NCBI GenBank assembly: GCA_012519055.1 | Contig: JAAYQU010000016.1 | Location: forward strand, 1 to 64,000 | DNA length: 64,000 bases | Direction: 5' to 3' | Source of the DNA: Bacteroidales bacterium | GTDB taxonomy: Bacteria; Bacteroidota; Bacteroidia; Bacteroidales; Salinivirgaceae | Shown: positions 62,613 to 64,000 of the stretch, piece by piece | Numbering within the stretch: the first letter of the stretch is position 1 | Layout of the letters: every line of letters starts with the position of its first letter | The notes under the pieces: generated by a model | Told to the model about the DNA's origin: nothing | Database searches by the model: none | The model's input: the letters and a program-made list of their open reading frames with translations, nothing else | Translations under genes and position numbers: made by a program

Positions 62613-63941
62613 TTATAAATATGGTATTGCTTTTTCTAACATAATACCTCTCGAGCCTTTTACCAGTATTATGTGATTTTTAATAGGATTAGCTTCTAAG
62701 TATTTAATTAACTCATAAACATTTGTAAAATACTTACCATATTTTTTACATCTTTTGCTGAACTCATTACCAACGAAATATACATCTGTCAATCCTGCCC
62801 TTTCAATTATTTGCAATAAATACTCATGCTCAATATGGGAGTGTTCACCTAATTCGAGCATGTCACCTAATATCATTGCTTTATCACATTTATCTTTCCT
62901 AAATTTTGCAAAATCGGAAATTGCGTGTTTCATTGAAGTTGGATTAGCATTGTAACAATCGATTATTAATTTATTGTTGTCCGTTTTTACGTATTGTGAT
63001 CTGTTGTTTTGAGGCACATAATTCTCAATAGCCTCCTTGATATAAATATCTTCAATTCCAAAAAAATCGCCAACGCAAATTGCTGCCAAAATATTTTCAA
63101 AATTGTATGAACCTACTAAATTAGATTTGATATACTTGTTACTATCTGTCCATATTTTATCACTTGCCTGATTTACAGACGTCTCAACAGAAATCCACGC
63201 AAGTTCAACATTGTCTGTGTTTTTAGTTAGTTTTCCTTGACAATGGGTAAATTTAGAAGCTCCATAATAAATCGTTTTCTTTGGCGGATTAAGATCTTCT
63301 AACACTTCGTTATCATAGTTGACAAAAGCTATACCATCACTATCATATAAGTATTGATAAAGTTCAGACTTTGCACGTGCAATATTTTCAAAAGATTCAA
63401 ATGTCTCTAAATGAGCCTTTCCAATATTTGTTATTATACCACAATTTGGTTTCACCATAGAGCAAAGAAAAGCTATTTCGCCTATGGCACTTGCTCCCAT
63501 TTCGATAACAGCAATTTGATGCTCTTTTCTCAATTCCAGCAGAGAGATTGGAACACCTATGTGATTATTAAGGTTTCCTTTTGTATAATATACATTGTTT
63601 TTGGTTGATAAAACTGCTGCAACAAGCTCTTTTGTAGTTGTTTTTCCATTCGTTCCAGTTATAGCAATTATTGGAATATCAAAGTGATCACGATGATACG
63701 ATGCTAAGTCCTGAAGAGTATTGAGCACACTATCTACCAAAATATATCGATCGTCAATTGCAACTTCGGGATTATCAACAACAGCATAAGCATTTGTTTT
63801 AAGTGCAGATTCAGCAAAATTATTTCCGTCGAAATTTGGTCCTTTTAATGCAAAAAAAATCCCGTTTTGTCCGTCAATACGACTATCTGTATTGATCTTT
63901 GGATGATTTTCGAAAATTTTATAAAGGGAACGAATGGTCAT
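62613..63941 (-). CDS. murF: UDP-MurNAc-tripeptide:D-Ala-D-Ala ligase
   Basis: A 442-residue Mur ligase. The ATP-binding P-loop ITGTNGKTTTKEL near residue 95, NHIGVPISLL, EMGASAIGEI and the late YNANPTSM match MurF. It adds D-Ala-D-Ala to UDP-MurNAc-tripeptide in the last cytoplasmic step of the peptidoglycan precursor. Length is normal. The rest of a mur cluster is not seen in the window; a possible gene end lies 38 bp upstream. Confidence 0.94.
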   Translation of the reverse strand: MTIRSLYKIFENHPKINTDSRIDGQNGIFFALKGPNFDGNNFAESALKTNAYAVVDNPEVAIDDRYILVDSVLNTLQDLASYHRDHFDIPIIAITGTNGKTTTKELVAAVLSTKNNVYYTKGNLNNHIGVPISLLELRKEHQIAVIEMGASAIGEIAFLCSMVKPNCGIITNIGKAHLETFESFENIARAKSELYQYLYDSDGIAFVNYDNEVLEDLNPPKKTIYYGASKFTHCQGKLTKNTDNVELAWISVETSVNQASDKIWTDSNKYIKSNLVGSYNFENILAAICVGDFFGIEDIYIKEAIENYVPQNNRSQYVKTDNNKLIIDCYNANPTSMKHAISDFAKFRKDKCDKAMILGDMLELGEHSHIEHEYLLQIIERAGLTDVYFVGNEFSKRCKKYGKYFTNVYELIKYLEANPIKNHIILVKGSRGIMLEKAIPYL

Positions 63942-63978
63942 ATTATATTTTGGTTATTTTGTACCTTGTTTATTAATC

Positions 63979-64000
63979 CTAAGAGTCCTCTTCGTCTTCA
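63979..64000 (-). CDS. Possible C-terminal end of another minus-strand gene
   Basis: The last 22 bases read, on the minus strand, as six acidic or Ser codons followed by TAG (EDEEDS-stop). An acidic tail upstream of murF would suit GldJ, which I recall next to murF in gliding Bacteroidota. The evidence is only six codons. Confidence 0.25.

Overview
The window is a 64 kb piece of a low-GC chromosome from a member of the phylum Bacteroidota, probably Bacteroidales or a close relative. The evidence is a complete MoxR/Bat operon, a secreted protease with a type IX secretion (T9SS) C-terminal tail, a DUF4249/TonB-dependent receptor pair, an HU-CCDC81/SPOR protein, lipoproteins with a Cys soon after the signal peptide, almost no Shine-Dalgarno sequences, and promoters of the form TTTG...TAnnTTTG. 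I saw no rRNA, tRNA, CRISPR array, prophage or intact insertion sequence.

Layout. 1-716: N-terminal part of a ketoacyl-ACP synthase III. 859-9409 (minus): moxR, a DUF58 gene, a membrane protein gene, batA, batB, batC, batD, batE. 9522-11426: truA and an arginase/agmatinase-family gene. 11450-13853 (minus): a GT2 plus ArnT-like GT39 pair. 14154-16670: two D-Ala-D-Ala-ligase-like ATP-grasp genes and a GNAT gene. 16822-25117 (minus): uvrB, a secreted endonuclease/phosphatase-fold lipoprotein, a CHASE8 hybrid histidine kinase, a YfiR-family gene, and a TPR-PD40-OmpA protein. 25419-30200: kbl, a Dpm1-like GT2, pyrC and a DUF6624 gene. 30234-32177 (minus): a small unknown gene, a Sua5/YrdC gene and a transaldolase-like gene. 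32457-35958: rpsA with a repetitive tail, a STAS protein and rnz. 35982-46313 (minus): a lipoprotein-type PIMT, SPOR protein, rlmB, T9SS-exported subtilase, nhaC, two LPP20-like proteins and one unknown. 46599-50717: SPFH protein, Arc-like repressor, Mpv17-like membrane protein, ABC-F ATPase. 50718-51363: gene-free. 51364-55958: DUF4249/TonB receptor locus with two small lipoproteins. 56156-63941: DedA-type protein, a large OmpA-like envelope protein, S4 protein, SiaC/DUF1987 protein with an NtrC-type regulator, ApbE and MurF. The last 22 bases may be the tail of another gene.

How it works together. Most genes are housekeeping or envelope functions. The most unusual module is 19911-25117: OmpA-type protein, YfiR and a CHASE8 sensor are the three parts of the Pseudomonas YfiBNR system, but the CHASE8 sensor here drives a hybrid histidine kinase with REC and HPt domains instead of a diguanylate cyclase. 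The three genes overlap. Their likely promoter carries a 10-bp direct repeat with 30-bp spacing. Also notable are the ATP-grasp/ATP-grasp/GNAT operon, a regulator of the NtrC family that ends without a DNA-binding domain and is paired with a SiaC-like phosphoprotein, and 11/22-bp spaced repeats over the SPFH promoter beside an Arc-like gene. Dispersed intergenic repeats have supplied the C-terminal codons of two genes.

All functional calls come from reading motifs by eye. No database search was possible, so subfamily names are recalled knowledge rather than search results.
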